A stretch of DNA of 64,000 nucleotides from Hominenteromicrobium sp900549945 (GCA_902472305.1 CABRNK010000010.1:17463-81462); one strand, 5' to 3'. Shown: positions 1 through 9,366, counted from the stretch's first letter. Program-made: numbers and translations. The notes: generated from the letters alone by a model not told the origin.

Positions 1-1
1 C

Positions 2-46
2 GTCTGGGCAGTCGATCATTTCAAGAAGGAGCGAAAGCCAAGATGA
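2..46 (+). CDS. C-terminal end of an upstream gene (partial)
   Basis: An open frame enters from the left edge, encodes 14 residues (ending FKKERKPR) and stops at TGA 44-46. The stop overlaps the ATG of the Ger(x)C gene in an ATGA arrangement, so the two genes are translationally coupled. In germination operons the gene before the C subunit is normally the A or B subunit, so this is probably the tail of a GerA- or GerB-type membrane protein. That identity is inferred from position only. Confidence 0.55.
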   Translation, partial: VWAVDHFKKERKPR

Positions 47-1134
47 AAAAATATGTGACTGTGCTTCTTGCCGCGCTGCTTCTCGCCGTCTCCTCTGCCG
101 GCTGTGCGCCGGAGCTTTACGAGCGCGCGCTGATCAGCGCCGTCGGCGTGGACAAGACCGAAGCCGGGTGCCGCGTCACAGTACGCGCCGCGCTCCCCGC
201 AGACGACGGGCAGGAAATCAGCCTTTCCGGGGAGGGGCGCACCGTGCCGGAAGCCTTGAATGAAATTGCGCGCACAACCGGGCAGCAGCCGCTTTATTCC
301 CACAACACGCTCGTGGTTTTCGGCATGGACTGCGCCAAAAGCGGGCTTGCGGCCTACCTCGATTTTTTCATCCGACACTATGATTCACGCCCCACGGTCA
401 AGGTGTTCCTCTCGGAAACGACTGCGGAGGACATCCTGCGCGTCGACGTAGAGGATGAAGCGCCGCGCGCCGCCGAAATCGCGGAGCTCACAAAAGGCGC
501 CGTCTACAGCGGGCTTTCGGCAGACGTCAATCTGATCGGTCTGATCAACGGAACTTATGGGGAGGGTGCCTCCGCCGTTGTTCCGGTACTCCGCCGAAGC
601 GACAGCATTGAGCCGGCCGGAACAGCGCTTCTGCGCGGGCTGACTTTGCAGGGTGCGCTTTCTCCCGCGGCGGTTCAGGGACTTCTGCTCCTGCAAGGCG
701 CGCTCGAGGCCGGGCAGTTCGTCGTTTCCGACCCCGAGTGCGGCGCGGTGACGCTCACGGTCAGCGCGTCGGACTGCCGTGTGCGGTTTACCGGAACAGA
801 AGAATCCCCTCGATTTGCGGTTTCCGTTCAAATCGAGGGGGAGATCAGTGCGATTTCCGTCGGCAAGCATCAAATCGAAAACGATGCGTTCCCGCGGCTC
901 GAAAGAGCATTTGCGGAGCAGGCGGTCGCCGCCGTAGAGGCGTATTTGTCCGGCTCGGTGTATGAAAGCGGCTGCGACGCCGCGGGCTTCGGCGGCGCGG
1001 TGCTCCGGGATGCGCCTGAGGTCTGGCGCAGGGTTTCGGAGAATTGGCCTGCGCTTCTGCCAAACGCCGTGTTTGACGTAGAGGCGCAGGCTTCCATCGA
1101 GCGCGTCGAGGAGGAGGATACGCCGTACTTGTAA
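43..1134 (+). CDS. Ger(x)C family spore germination lipoprotein
   Basis: A 363-residue protein with a lipoprotein signal: a Lys-Lys start, a hydrophobic stretch and a lipobox ending at Cys21 (SSAGC). Directly after it comes the typical N-terminal segment of GerAC/GerKC proteins (ERALISAVGVDKTE). The C-terminal part (about 230-355) carries the long two-helix and strand region usual for the family. Ger(x)C proteins are the lipid-anchored C subunit of nutrient germinant receptors in the spore inner membrane. The start overlaps the stop of the preceding partial gene, as expected for the end of a gerA-B-C operon. The family assignment is firm; which germinant is sensed cannot be read. Confidence 0.9.
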   Translation: MKKYVTVLLAALLLAVSSAGCAPELYERALISAVGVDKTEAGCRVTVRAALPADDGQEISLSGEGRTVPEALNEIARTTGQQPLYSHNTLVVFGMDCAKSGLAAYLDFFIRHYDSRPTVKVFLSETTAEDILRVDVEDEAPRAAEIAELTKGAVYSGLSADVNLIGLINGTYGEGASAVVPVLRRSDSIEPAGTALLRGLTLQGALSPAAVQGLLLLQGALEAGQFVVSDPECGAVTLTVSASDCRVRFTGTEESPRFAVSVQIEGEISAISVGKHQIENDAFPRLERAFAEQAVAAVEAYLSGSVYESGCDAAGFGGAVLRDAPEVWRRVSENWPALLPNAVFDVEAQASIERVEEEDTPYL

Positions 1135-1150
1135 GCGGTTTCTATCCGCA

Positions 1151-2953
1151 TCAAAGGTCGATTTTGACTTTATAGCGGTTCAGCCAGAGGTTGATTTGGA
1201 GCAGATAGGCACTTAGCTGCGCTTCAGCGGCCTGTACGCCGAACCACGGCCGGTCGGACTTTTCCCGTAAAAGCCTGCGCGCGGCATCTGCGGAGATCAA
1301 ACGGTGAATCGGCTGCTCTGGGTCGCGCAGTACATCGGTCAGCCTTTCCCGGACCGCCCGTGTATACTGCGGAGAGCACGCGGCGGAAACAGCGGCACCC
1401 TGATTGCGCTCTCCGCCGAAAACTTCATCCGGCAAAAGCCCGCGGCAGGCGTCGTAAAACAGCCCGTTTATTCTGCCCTGCGGCGCCCGGATATCGCGCG
1501 GCGCATTGAAAAGGTACTCGATCAGCCGGTAGTCCGTGTACGGTGTGCGTACTTCTAAGCCGCTGTACATGCTGTACCGGTCGAGGCATTCGAGCTGTGC
1601 CCCCATAAACCCATACAGACTCAAAAAAGAATTTTCGCGAAAACGCCGGTTTTCCGCCGATTCGCCGCGCAGCACCGGTGCGGCGTCGGTCATTTCACAG
1701 CGGCGCTCCCGCACGTAATCCTCGACCTGTAGGTCGGCGGCGAGCTCCGGCCGCAGGAGGCCCGCGAGAAGCAAAGGCGCCGACGACCACGGAAACAGGC
1801 CCGCCGGATGTCTTTTGAACAGCCACGGCCAGCCCGCGAAGGCTGCATCGGCGCCTATGCCGCACAGAGCCGCGGCATGCCGCTTTCGGATTTCTCGGAA
1901 AAGGCAGAGGGCAGAACCGTCGAGTCCGGCCATACCGGGCAGATCCCGCGCGATAACTGCGTCAGTCAGCGTATCCGCCATGCGTTCCGCATCGAAATGC
2001 AAAGTGTGCTGCCGGATGCCGGGCAATGCTTCGGCCGCGGGCGGTGTATCGTCATATGCCGGGGCATACGCATCGAGCGGCAAACCACCACCGGCGGTTT
2101 GCCGCATTGCCGCAAGCGCGGCGATTGCGGCGGAAGCGGTGCCGCCGGAAAAGGCGGCGGCCAGCGGCACGGCGCCGTCAAGCTGACGCGACACAATGTC
2201 CTCGAGCAAGGCGCGTACACGCTGTACGGTGGCGTCGTAATTCTCCGTATACGGGTGCGCCTCCAGCTTGAAATACGGCCGCGGCGAAAAGCCCTCGCGG
2301 CTGAAAACCGCGGTATGGCCGGGAAGCAGCTCCTTGATGTTTTTATACACGCCGCATCCGGGCGTGCGCGCCGGTCCGATGCCGAAGATCTCACAGATTC
2401 CGGTGCGGCCCAGCCGTGGACGCACACCCGGATATTCAAACAGGGCCTTGATTTCCGAGGCGAAAACGAGCCGGCCGCCCGAGAATGTGTAAAAGAGCGG
2501 TTTTGCGCCGAAACGGTCTCGGCACAGCAGGAGGCTTTCCCTCTGCACGTCATCCACGGCAAAGGCAAAGACGCCGTTCATTCTTTCCGCACAGGCCGGG
2601 CCGAAGCACAGGTAGCTTTTGAGTGCGATCTCCGCGTCGCAGTGCGTTTCAAGGCTGCAGCCGCGCGACGAAAGGGCGGTCCGCAGCTCATCTGCATTGC
2701 AGAGCTCGCCGTCCCACACGATCGTGGCCGTGCGGCCGTTTTCCGTACAGGTCATCGGCTGCGCGCCATACTCGGCGCCCGGCACAGAGCGCTGTACATG
2801 CGCGACCGCACAGCGTGACGAAACGTGCGCGCCGCGGCCGTCGGGGCCGCGGTGCGAGAGCCGCTGGGCCATACGCCGCGCAAGCGCCATCCACAGGTAT
2901 TTTTCATCGGTCAGGGATTCCTCAGCATCAAAAAAGCCGGCAAAGCCGCTCAT
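1151..2953 (-). CDS. Asparagine synthetase (AsnB-like) homologue lacking catalytic residues
   Basis: About 600 residues with full AsnB architecture: an N-terminal class II glutamine amidotransferase domain (SHRGPDG, RDRFGAKPLFY and FASEIKAL are intact) and a C-terminal synthetase domain (SGLEVRTPYTDYRLIEY is intact). The start is the ATG at 2953, preceded by GGAAGG. Key positions are changed. The invariant nucleophile Cys after the initiator Met is Ser (MSGFAG). The PP-loop SGGxDS reads SGGTAS (residues 269-274), losing the Asp. The later GxGADELFGGY-type motif reads GIGADAAFAGW (365-374), losing the acidic residue. Known AsnB makes asparagine from aspartate, ATP and glutamine; this protein probably does neither half-reaction in the usual way. 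It may be a regulator or a different amidating enzyme. Confidence 0.8.
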   Translation of the reverse strand: MSGFAGFFDAEESLTDEKYLWMALARRMAQRLSHRGPDGRGAHVSSRCAVAHVQRSVPGAEYGAQPMTCTENGRTATIVWDGELCNADELRTALSSRGCSLETHCDAEIALKSYLCFGPACAERMNGVFAFAVDDVQRESLLLCRDRFGAKPLFYTFSGGRLVFASEIKALFEYPGVRPRLGRTGICEIFGIGPARTPGCGVYKNIKELLPGHTAVFSREGFSPRPYFKLEAHPYTENYDATVQRVRALLEDIVSRQLDGAVPLAAAFSGGTASAAIAALAAMRQTAGGGLPLDAYAPAYDDTPPAAEALPGIRQHTLHFDAERMADTLTDAVIARDLPGMAGLDGSALCLFREIRKRHAAALCGIGADAAFAGWPWLFKRHPAGLFPWSSAPLLLAGLLRPELAADLQVEDYVRERRCEMTDAAPVLRGESAENRRFRENSFLSLYGFMGAQLECLDRYSMYSGLEVRTPYTDYRLIEYLFNAPRDIRAPQGRINGLFYDACRGLLPDEVFGGERNQGAAVSAACSPQYTRAVRERLTDVLRDPEQPIHRLISADAARRLLREKSDRPWFGVQAAEAQLSAYLLQINLWLNRYKVKIDL

Positions 2954-3073
2954 TAAAATCATCCTTCCGTTTTGGGGAAAACGGGAAATCCTTATGTATC
3001 GCGGCAAAAAAACGCGCATAAAACGATCCCCGTTCCTTTCAGAATAGATCATTCTATGCGCGGTCAAATGCGT

Positions 3074-3652
3074 TTATGCTTCGGATTTGCTCTGCTTCTT
3101 CGATTTTTCAGCGCTCTTTCTCTCCTTGCTGCCGGATTCCGCATCCTCCGAGAGCGCCATCAGGATGCGTTCGGAAACGGCGCGCCGGGCGTTGGCCTCC
3201 GCTGCAAGCCGAAGCGCCAGTGCGCGCAGCTGCGTTTCATCCGTCTCGTCCTGTAATAAAGCCGCCGTTTCGTGCAGCGCGCTGTCCTGTGCGGCGGCAA
3301 AGGCCGCGTAAAGCTGTTCGGCAGTTTCGCCGCCGGAAAACAGCACCGAAATATCCTGAATTGAGAGCACCTGCTTGAGCAGGCTCGTCATCATCAGCTT
3401 GACGAGGTGCTCGCGCATGTATTTCTTGTGCACCGGGTGCTCCACAACACCGTTTTTTACATAATTGTTGACCATGCTGCTCGTCAAAAGGCTCTGCTTT
3501 TCATCGCGCTCAAACAGCGCGAGCGCCTCGCCCGTAACCATCGTGACCTGATCCATGTAAAGCGGGATACCGGGAAGCTGCTCCCATGCCGGCAGCGCAT
3601 AGCCTTCTGCCGCCGCAGCCCATGCGGCCATTCCTGTTTTCTTGTCTCCCAT
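3074..3652 (-). CDS. DUF1836 domain protein
   Basis: A 192-residue soluble protein. The central part (about 20-130: DQVTMVTGEALALF, SSMVNNYVKNGVV and HKKYMREHLVKLMM) matches the DUF1836 family of Firmicutes, whose N-terminal half resembles a winged-helix or MerR-like DNA-binding fold. The C terminus is a charged Lys/Ser/Glu tail. The function of the family is not established; a DNA-binding role is plausible. It has its own promoter in the divergent gap shared with pcrA, and no partner gene. Confidence 0.8.
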   Translation of the reverse strand: MGDKKTGMAAWAAAAEGYALPAWEQLPGIPLYMDQVTMVTGEALALFERDEKQSLLTSSMVNNYVKNGVVEHPVHKKYMREHLVKLMMTSLLKQVLSIQDISVLFSGGETAEQLYAAFAAAQDSALHETAALLQDETDETQLRALALRLAAEANARRAVSERILMALSEDAESGSKERKSAEKSKKQSKSEA

Positions 3653-3684
3653 TTTCGATACAGCTCCTTTTCGTTTTCATAAAC

Positions 3685-3713
3685 AGTATACGTCATTTTA
3701 AAAGGTATTTCAA
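3685..3713 (-). promoter_or_regulatory. Sigma-A promoter for the DUF1836 gene
   Basis: On the minus strand, TTGAAA (3708-3713) and TATACT (3685-3690) lie exactly 17 bp apart, about 30 bp upstream of the start codon at 3652. AAGGAG lies just before that start. Confidence 0.65.
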
Positions 3714-3730
3714 GATTTTTATGTGTTCGA

Positions 3731-3759
3731 TTGCTATTTGCGGCGGATTATTGTAAAAT
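3731..3759 (+). promoter_or_regulatory. Sigma-A promoter for pcrA
   Basis: TTGCTA (3731-3736) and TAAAAT (3754-3759) are separated by 17 bp and lie 37 bp before the pcrA start, facing away from the DUF1836 promoter. Confidence 0.55.
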
Positions 3760-3795
3760 AGAAAGCGAACGAAACAGAAAGGCAGTTTTCACCTT

Positions 3796-6183
3796 ATGGA
3801 TAAATCTGAAATTCTCGCGCTTCGCCGCGCGGTGCTCGAAAAAGAATTCTCCCGCATGAACGACCGGCAGCGGCAGGCTGTCTTTTCGATCGGCGGGCCG
3901 CTGCTGATCCTTGCCGGAGCCGGAAGCGGAAAGACGACTGTGCTGATCAACCGCATTGCGAACATCCTGCGCTACGGAAACGCTTACAACAGCACGTTCA
4001 TTCAGGACGAGCTGGACGAGGAAGATCTCGCGGCGTGCCGCGCCTATCTCGACGGCGGCGAACCGCTGCCCGAGGAGACACGCCGTCACCTGAGCGTTTC
4101 GGCCTGCTTGCCGTGGAAAATCATGGCGATCACCTTTACAAATAAGGCGGCGGGGGAGCTCAAGGACCGTCTTTGCGCGATGCTCGGCGCCGAGGGCAAC
4201 GACATCTGGGCGTCTACCTTTCACTCGACCTGCGCGCGTATTCTGCGCCGGGACGGCGAGCGCCTCGGCTATTCCTCGCACTTTACAATCTACGACACCG
4301 ACGACCAGCGCCGACTGATGAAAAATATCCTGAAGGAGCTGGACGTTTCTGAGAAAAACATGCCGCCCAAGGCTGTGCTGAACGAGATCTCCCGTGCGAA
4401 GGATTCTCTTATCACGCCGGAGGAGTATGTAAAAACGGCGGGCGATGATTTCCGCATGAAGATCGTCTCCCGCGCCTATAAGATCTACCAGCAGCGCCTG
4501 CGCGACGCGGACGCGATGGATTTCGACGACCTGATCTGCAAGACCGTGGAGCTGTTCCGCACCTGTCCGGACGTGCTCGAATACTACCAGAACCGGTTTA
4601 AGTATTTGATGGTAGACGAATATCAGGATACGAACCACGCGCAGTACACCTTCGTGCGCCTGCTCGCGGAAAAGCACCAGAACCTCTGTGTGGTCGGCGA
4701 CGACGACCAGAGCATCTACAAGTTCCGCGGCGCGACGATCGAGAATATCCTGAGCTTCGAAAACACGTTCCAGAACGCGCAGGTCATCCGCTTGGAGCAG
4801 AACTACCGCTCAACGCAGAACATTTTGGATGCCGCAAACGCCGTCATCGAGAACAACACGGAGCGCAAGGGCAAAACGCTTTGGACGCAGAACGGAAGCG
4901 GCGCGGAAATCCACCTGCATACGGCCGAAAACGAAATGGACGAGGCCGAGCGCATCGCGAAGATCATTCTGGACGGCGTAGCGGCCGGGCGCAGATTTTC
5001 GGACTACGCGGTTTTGTACCGCATGAATTCGCAGTCGATGATGTTCGAGCGCAATTTCGCAAAATCCGGCATTCCGCACCGCATCATCGGCGGCACGCGC
5101 TTCTATGAGCGCCGCGAGATCCGCGAGATGATCGCCTACCTCAGCGTGATCAGCAACCCGAGCGACGAAATGCGCCTGCGCCGGATCATTAACACGCCGA
5201 AGCGCGGCATCGGCGACCGTTCGGTGGAAATCGCCGCACAGATCGGCCAGCAGACGGGCGAGACGCTGTTCGAGGTTGTCTTGCACGCCGACGAATACCC
5301 GGCGCTCTCGCGCCCATCTAAAAAAATGAAGCTCTTCGGCGCACAGCTCCGCGGGCTGATCGAGCTGAACGAAGACCCGGAGGTCTCGATCGGCGAGCTG
5401 TACGACGAGATGGTCGAGCGTATCGGCTACATCGAATTTCTCAAAACCGACGACCCGGAAAGTGCGGAGGACCGCGAGGGCAACGTGCACGAACTTGCCT
5501 CGAACATCCGCCGCTACGAGGAGGAGAACCCTGAAAGCACGCTGGCGGATTTCCTCGAGGAGGTCTCGCTGATCACGGACATCGACAACTATGACAACGA
5601 GGCCGATTCCGTCGTGCTGATGACGATCCACTCGGCGAAGGGGCTCGAATTTCCCGTGGTTTTCCTGCCGGGCATGGAGGAGAACATTTTCCCGGGCATG
5701 GCGAGCATCTACAATCCGTCCGAAGTAGAGGAGGAGCGCCGCCTCGCCTACGTCGCCATCACGCGCGCCAAGGAGGAGCTCTACATATTCAACGCTGAAT
5801 CGCGCATGATTTTTGGTATGACGAGCCGCAACCGGCTCTCGCGGTTTGCGGAGGAGATTCCGGAATCGCTCGTCGAACACACGCGCTCGCGCGAGTACAG
5901 CGTGCGCCCGACCGTGATGCCGAGTTTCTCCGGCGCAAAGCCCTTCGGCGCGCCGAAGTCGGCCTCTGTCGCCGAGGCCGGCGGCTTTACGCCGAAGCCG
6001 CGGGTCACACCGGCGCCGGCTGGTACATACCGCGTCGGCGACACGGTTTTCCACAAGGCGTTCGGCATCGGTATCATCGTTTCTGCAACGCCAATGGCCA
6101 ACGACACGCTGCTGGAGGTCGCTTTCGACAAGGTGGGTACGAAGAAGCTCTTTGCGAATTTTGCCCGCCTGACAAAGGCATGA
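3796..6183 (+). CDS. pcrA: ATP-dependent DNA helicase PcrA/UvrD
   Basis: A 795-residue SF1A helicase. Visible motifs are Walker A GAGSGKTT (near 42), motif Ia ITFTNKAAGE, Walker B DEYQDTN, motif III VGDDDQSIYKFRGA, motif IV QNYRST, motif V TIHSAKGLEF and motif VI YVAITRAKEEL. The last about 50 residues (VGDTVFHKAFGIGII onward) form the Tudor-like tail that in PcrA contacts RNA polymerase. PcrA unwinds DNA 3' to 5' in repair, clears RecA and supports replication. About 45 extra acidic residues lie between motifs I and Ia (roughly 56-100) compared with Bacillus PcrA. It is a single gene with its own promoter. Confidence 0.95.
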   Translation: MDKSEILALRRAVLEKEFSRMNDRQRQAVFSIGGPLLILAGAGSGKTTVLINRIANILRYGNAYNSTFIQDELDEEDLAACRAYLDGGEPLPEETRRHLSVSACLPWKIMAITFTNKAAGELKDRLCAMLGAEGNDIWASTFHSTCARILRRDGERLGYSSHFTIYDTDDQRRLMKNILKELDVSEKNMPPKAVLNEISRAKDSLITPEEYVKTAGDDFRMKIVSRAYKIYQQRLRDADAMDFDDLICKTVELFRTCPDVLEYYQNRFKYLMVDEYQDTNHAQYTFVRLLAEKHQNLCVVGDDDQSIYKFRGATIENILSFENTFQNAQVIRLEQNYRSTQNILDAANAVIENNTERKGKTLWTQNGSGAEIHLHTAENEMDEAERIAKIILDGVAAGRRFSDYAVLYRMNSQSMMFERNFAKSGIPHRIIGGTRFYERREIREMIAYLSVISNPSDEMRLRRIINTPKRGIGDRSVEIAAQIGQQTGETLFEVVLHADEYPALSRPSKKMKLFGAQLRGLIELNEDPEVSIGELYDEMVERIGYIEFLKTDDPESAEDREGNVHELASNIRRYEEENPESTLADFLEEVSLITDIDNYDNEADSVVLMTIHSAKGLEFPVVFLPGMEENIFPGMASIYNPSEVEEERRLAYVAITRAKEELYIFNAESRMIFGMTSRNRLSRFAEEIPESLVEHTRSREYSVRPTVMPSFSGAKPFGAPKSASVAEAGGFTPKPRVTPAPAGTYRVGDTVFHKAFGIGIIVSATPMANDTLLEVAFDKVGTKKLFANFARLTKA

Positions 6184-6313
6184 TCCGCGGCGGAAAACAA
6201 ACCCTATAAAAGCCCGGCGGCGCGGACAGTCCTATCCGCAAAACAACCGCCGCTCCGGAAGCTGTAAGGCACAGTGCCGAAGACACGATCCCGCAGGGAA
6301 AAACAGGTATAGA

Positions 6314-7540
6314 ATGATGGAAGATGACAAACACGAAACAAAGAAAAATTTCACAGTACGCTATCTGACAACCGACGACCTCGAGCAGTACGATACGCTT
6401 CTGCGGTACTCCTTTCAGGTGACGGAGCAGGATCTGTTCGACACGGGCTGGCGCAGCGACGAAATGCAGCAGTCAAAGTTCCCGGTGCTGGAGCGCGCCG
6501 ACGTACTCGGCTGCTTCGACGGCGATTACCTCGTATCGCAGGTTGCCGTGTACCCGCTGCGGGCTAATATTTACGGCGTTTTCTATCCCATCGGCTTCGT
6601 GACGAGCGTCTGCACCTACCCGGAATACACCGGAAACGGCATCATGAAGCGCTTGATGTACCAGAGCCTCGTGCACATGCGCGAGCGCCGGCAGCCCTTT
6701 GCCATGCTGTTCCCGTACTCCATCCCGCTCTACCGAAAGCTGGGGTGGGAAATCATTTCCGACAAGATCACCTACACGGTAAAGGACCGGCAGATGCCCT
6801 CTAATGCGGAGGCGCCGGGCTTTGTGCGCCGCGTCGATTGGGACAACGAAGATTTTATGCGCCTGCACGAGCGCTTCGCGAGCGTCACGCACGGCTGTCT
6901 GTTCCGGAACAGTCTGGCGTGGGAAGAATACTGGCGCTGGGATAAGGACGACACGGTCGTCGCGATTTACTACGACGTGCAGAATACGCCGAGCGGCTAT
7001 ATGGTGTACCTCATCAAAGACGACATCATGTACATCAAGGAGATGATCTACCTGAACCGCGAGGCGCAGGAGGGTCTGTGGGAGTACATCCGCGCGCACG
7101 ATTCAATGATCGACGAGGTGCACGGCAACTCCTATTACAACGAGCCGATCGCCTTCGACATGGACGACGGCGACATCCGCGAGATGATCCGTCCGTATAT
7201 CATGGGCCGCATCGTCGACGTCGAGCAGTTCCTGCTTTTGTACCGGTGCGATCCGCGCGAAAAGGGCGTTTGCTTCGCACTGGAAATCACAGATAGCTTT
7301 CTGCCGTGGAATAACCGCACAGTCAGCGTCCGTTTCGAAAAGGGGCGGTGCAGCCTCACGGAGGAAACAGCGCAGTACCGCGTCGGGCTTTCCATTTCCA
7401 CGCTCTCCACACTGCTGCTCGGCTATAAGACGGCGGCAAAGCTGTATCGCTTGGGGCGCATCGACGCCGACGAGGCCGCCGTCGCCCGCCTCGACAACGC
7501 TCTCCTGCACGAGGCGCCGTATATTTCGGACTATATCTGA
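6314..7540 (+). CDS. Eis-family GNAT N-acetyltransferase
   Basis: A 408-residue protein with the Eis layout. The N-terminal GNAT domain (about 15-150) contains the acetyl-CoA loop region VCTYPEYTGNGIMKRLM. A second, degenerate GNAT-like segment follows (about 165-290), then a C-terminal SCP2-like domain (about 300-408). Eis proteins acetylate amines such as aminoglycosides or lysine side chains; the substrate here cannot be deduced. Two adjacent ATG codons begin the frame at 6314. It stands alone between pcrA and a convergent gene and ends at a shared terminator region. Confidence 0.85.
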   Translation: MMEDDKHETKKNFTVRYLTTDDLEQYDTLLRYSFQVTEQDLFDTGWRSDEMQQSKFPVLERADVLGCFDGDYLVSQVAVYPLRANIYGVFYPIGFVTSVCTYPEYTGNGIMKRLMYQSLVHMRERRQPFAMLFPYSIPLYRKLGWEIISDKITYTVKDRQMPSNAEAPGFVRRVDWDNEDFMRLHERFASVTHGCLFRNSLAWEEYWRWDKDDTVVAIYYDVQNTPSGYMVYLIKDDIMYIKEMIYLNREAQEGLWEYIRAHDSMIDEVHGNSYYNEPIAFDMDDGDIREMIRPYIMGRIVDVEQFLLLYRCDPREKGVCFALEITDSFLPWNNRTVSVRFEKGRCSLTEETAQYRVGLSISTLSTLLLGYKTAAKLYRLGRIDADEAAVARLDNALLHEAPYISDYI

Positions 7541-7656
7541 CCGGATCAGCACTTGGCGGCGCACACAAAGCGGAGGTCTGGCGTACAGCGCTGCCGGATA
7601 CCGGTGCGGAAATCATGCGCAGGCAATCCGGCCGTCTGTGCCAAGATATAAACAGG

Positions 7657-7697
7657 AAGCCGCGCGCCCACAATCGGACGCACGGCTTTTGCTTTTT
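7657..7697 (+). terminator. Terminator after the Eis-like gene
   Basis: The stem AAGCCG with an inner GCG pairs with CGC and CGGCTT, followed by TTTGCTTTTT. It lies between the convergent Eis-like and Cys-rich genes. Confidence 0.55.
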
Positions 7698-7723
7698 ATG
7701 TCGGGGTTACTTTTTGCGCAGGT

Positions 7724-8536
7724 TTACTTATTGCAGCCGCATCCGCAGTTGCAGTCGCCGGCCTTCGGCGGGAAGAATTCGTCGGTCGGGAAATCGATCT
7801 TGCGGAAGAGCTCGCAGGGGTTGTCGCTCGAGGTGACGCATTCTTTCTCCGGCACACAGAAATCGAATGCCGGAATCAGCATCTGCACATTGCGCACGAT
7901 CTGCACGATCGTAAAGAGGCCGATCGTGACGTACACGGTGTTTTTCTGCGGTGCGGTATCGAATGCGCCGCCGTAGCGGTTTGCGATACAGTCCGGAATC
8001 ACGCAGCAGGGCTCGCAGCCGCAAGTGCACGAGCCGCGGTCGCAGAGCTTTGCGGAAAGCGCAACCGGTCTTGCAACCTGCACAGTCGCCTTCGGAAGCA
8101 TGCGGCTGCACTGCAGCTCGCAGCCCTCGCAGGAATCCTCGCTCGAGAACATCTTGACGTTGCCCTCACTGCCGAACAGGATGACCTTTTTGTTGAAAAT
8201 CGCAATGCCGTTGACGCGCTCGCTGCCGATGATGGAGCCGCCGTAGAGGTCGAGCGAAACATCGAAGAAGAACGTCAGGTCGATGGAATAGTAGCCGCGG
8301 TTAAAGGGGATCGGCTGCATGTCGATGTACACGGAGATCACATCGACATAGCGCACGCGCACATTGGCGGCGCTGTCCACCAGCGGCTGCACCGCTGTGG
8401 GGAACAACACACGCATATCCTCAAGGCAGTCTTTATCGCTGCATGAATCATATATGCGCATGGCGTCGATGCAGACGGCTTCCTTGAGCGCGGGCTGTTT
8501 GTTATCGGCGCAGGAAGCGAATTCATTTTCAGCCAT
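7724..8536 (-). CDS. Conserved clostridial Cys-rich protein of unknown function
   Basis: A 270-residue protein starting at the ATG at 8536, which has an ideal AAGGAGG 8 bp upstream. It has about 25 cysteines, many in pairs (SCEGCELQC, SCTCGCEPCC) and a terminal CNCGCGC run. There is no signal peptide or membrane helix. Segments such as LKEAVCIDAMRIYDSC and KTVYVTIGLFTIVQI recall proteins conserved in clostridia that are usually left hypothetical. The Cys content and beta-rich look would suit a spore coat or cross-linked structural protein, but nothing in the neighbourhood proves this. Confidence 0.6.
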   Translation of the reverse strand: MAENEFASCADNKQPALKEAVCIDAMRIYDSCSDKDCLEDMRVLFPTAVQPLVDSAANVRVRYVDVISVYIDMQPIPFNRGYYSIDLTFFFDVSLDLYGGSIIGSERVNGIAIFNKKVILFGSEGNVKMFSSEDSCEGCELQCSRMLPKATVQVARPVALSAKLCDRGSCTCGCEPCCVIPDCIANRYGGAFDTAPQKNTVYVTIGLFTIVQIVRNVQMLIPAFDFCVPEKECVTSSDNPCELFRKIDFPTDEFFPPKAGDCNCGCGCNK

Positions 8537-8647
8537 TTGATAAACCTCCTTCATGGTTTCTCACTGTCATTTTACGGTATTCGCCGTTTCTTGTGCCTGT
8601 CCCATCTTTCATGTTTCTTAATTACAGGGAAAGCTGCAAATTTTGGG

Positions 8648-8676
8648 TTGTATATTTGTCCGCTCTTTGTTATAAT
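8648..8676 (+). promoter_or_regulatory. Sigma-A promoter for the tmk operon
   Basis: TTGTAT (8648-8653) and a consensus TATAAT (8671-8676) are separated by 17 bp and lie 33 bp before the tmk start. This promoter serves the overlapping tmk, DJ-1, formyl-THF ligase and mltG genes. Confidence 0.7.
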
Positions 8677-8709
8677 AGGGAAGAATGTATAGAATAAGGA
8701 CAGAGGAAA

Positions 8710-9366
8710 ATGGCACTGATTGTTATTGAAGGGCTTGACGGCAGCGGAAAGGCCACACAGGCCGGGCGCCTGCTCGCCTATGCAGAAAAGCGCGGCGGCG
8801 CGCATAAGATCACCTTTCCCGACTACGATTCGCCTTCTTCGTCGCTCGTCAAAATGTATCTGGCCGGCGCGTTCGGCAGCGATGCAGAGGCTGTAAACGC
8901 CTACGCGGCGAGCGCCTTTTACGCGGTCGACCGCTTTGCGAGCTTTCAGATCAAATGGAAATCCGATTATCAGGCGGGGAAAGCCATCATTGCTGACCGC
9001 TACGTGACGTCCAACATCGTGTATCAGCTCAGCAAGCTGCCGCGCGCTGAATGGGACGGCTATATGGCGTGGCTCGAGGATTTCGAATACGTGAAGCTCG
9101 GCCTGCCGCGGCCCGACCGCGTGCTCTATCTGGACGTTCCGCCGGAGATCTCACAGGCGCTCATGCTCAAGCGCTACGTCGGCGACGCCTCTAAAAAGGA
9201 CATCCACGAGCGGGACTTCGACTACCTGCGCCACTGCCGCGATTGTGCGCTGTACGCTGCCGGAAAGCTGGGCTGGACGGTTTTGAGCTGTGCCGCAAAC
9301 GGGGCGCTGCGCACGGAAGAGGACATACACAACGAAATACTTTTAAAATTGGAGGATCTGCTATGA
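8710..9366 (+). CDS. tmk: Thymidylate kinase
   Basis: A 218-residue nucleoside monophosphate kinase: P-loop IEGLDGSGKATQ at the N terminus, FPDYDSPSS substrate loop, and DRYVTSNIVYQ (the DR motif with the lid-side Ser). It phosphorylates dTMP to dTDP for DNA synthesis. The P-loop Lys is followed by Ala instead of the usual Ser/Thr (GSGKAT, where most TMKs have GSGKTT); the next Thr may take over magnesium coordination. It is the first gene of an operon, and its TGA overlaps the following ATG. Confidence 0.88.
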   Translation: MALIVIEGLDGSGKATQAGRLLAYAEKRGGAHKITFPDYDSPSSSLVKMYLAGAFGSDAEAVNAYAASAFYAVDRFASFQIKWKSDYQAGKAIIADRYVTSNIVYQLSKLPRAEWDGYMAWLEDFEYVKLGLPRPDRVLYLDVPPEISQALMLKRYVGDASKKDIHERDFDYLRHCRDCALYAAGKLGWTVLSCAANGALRTEEDIHNEILLKLEDLL

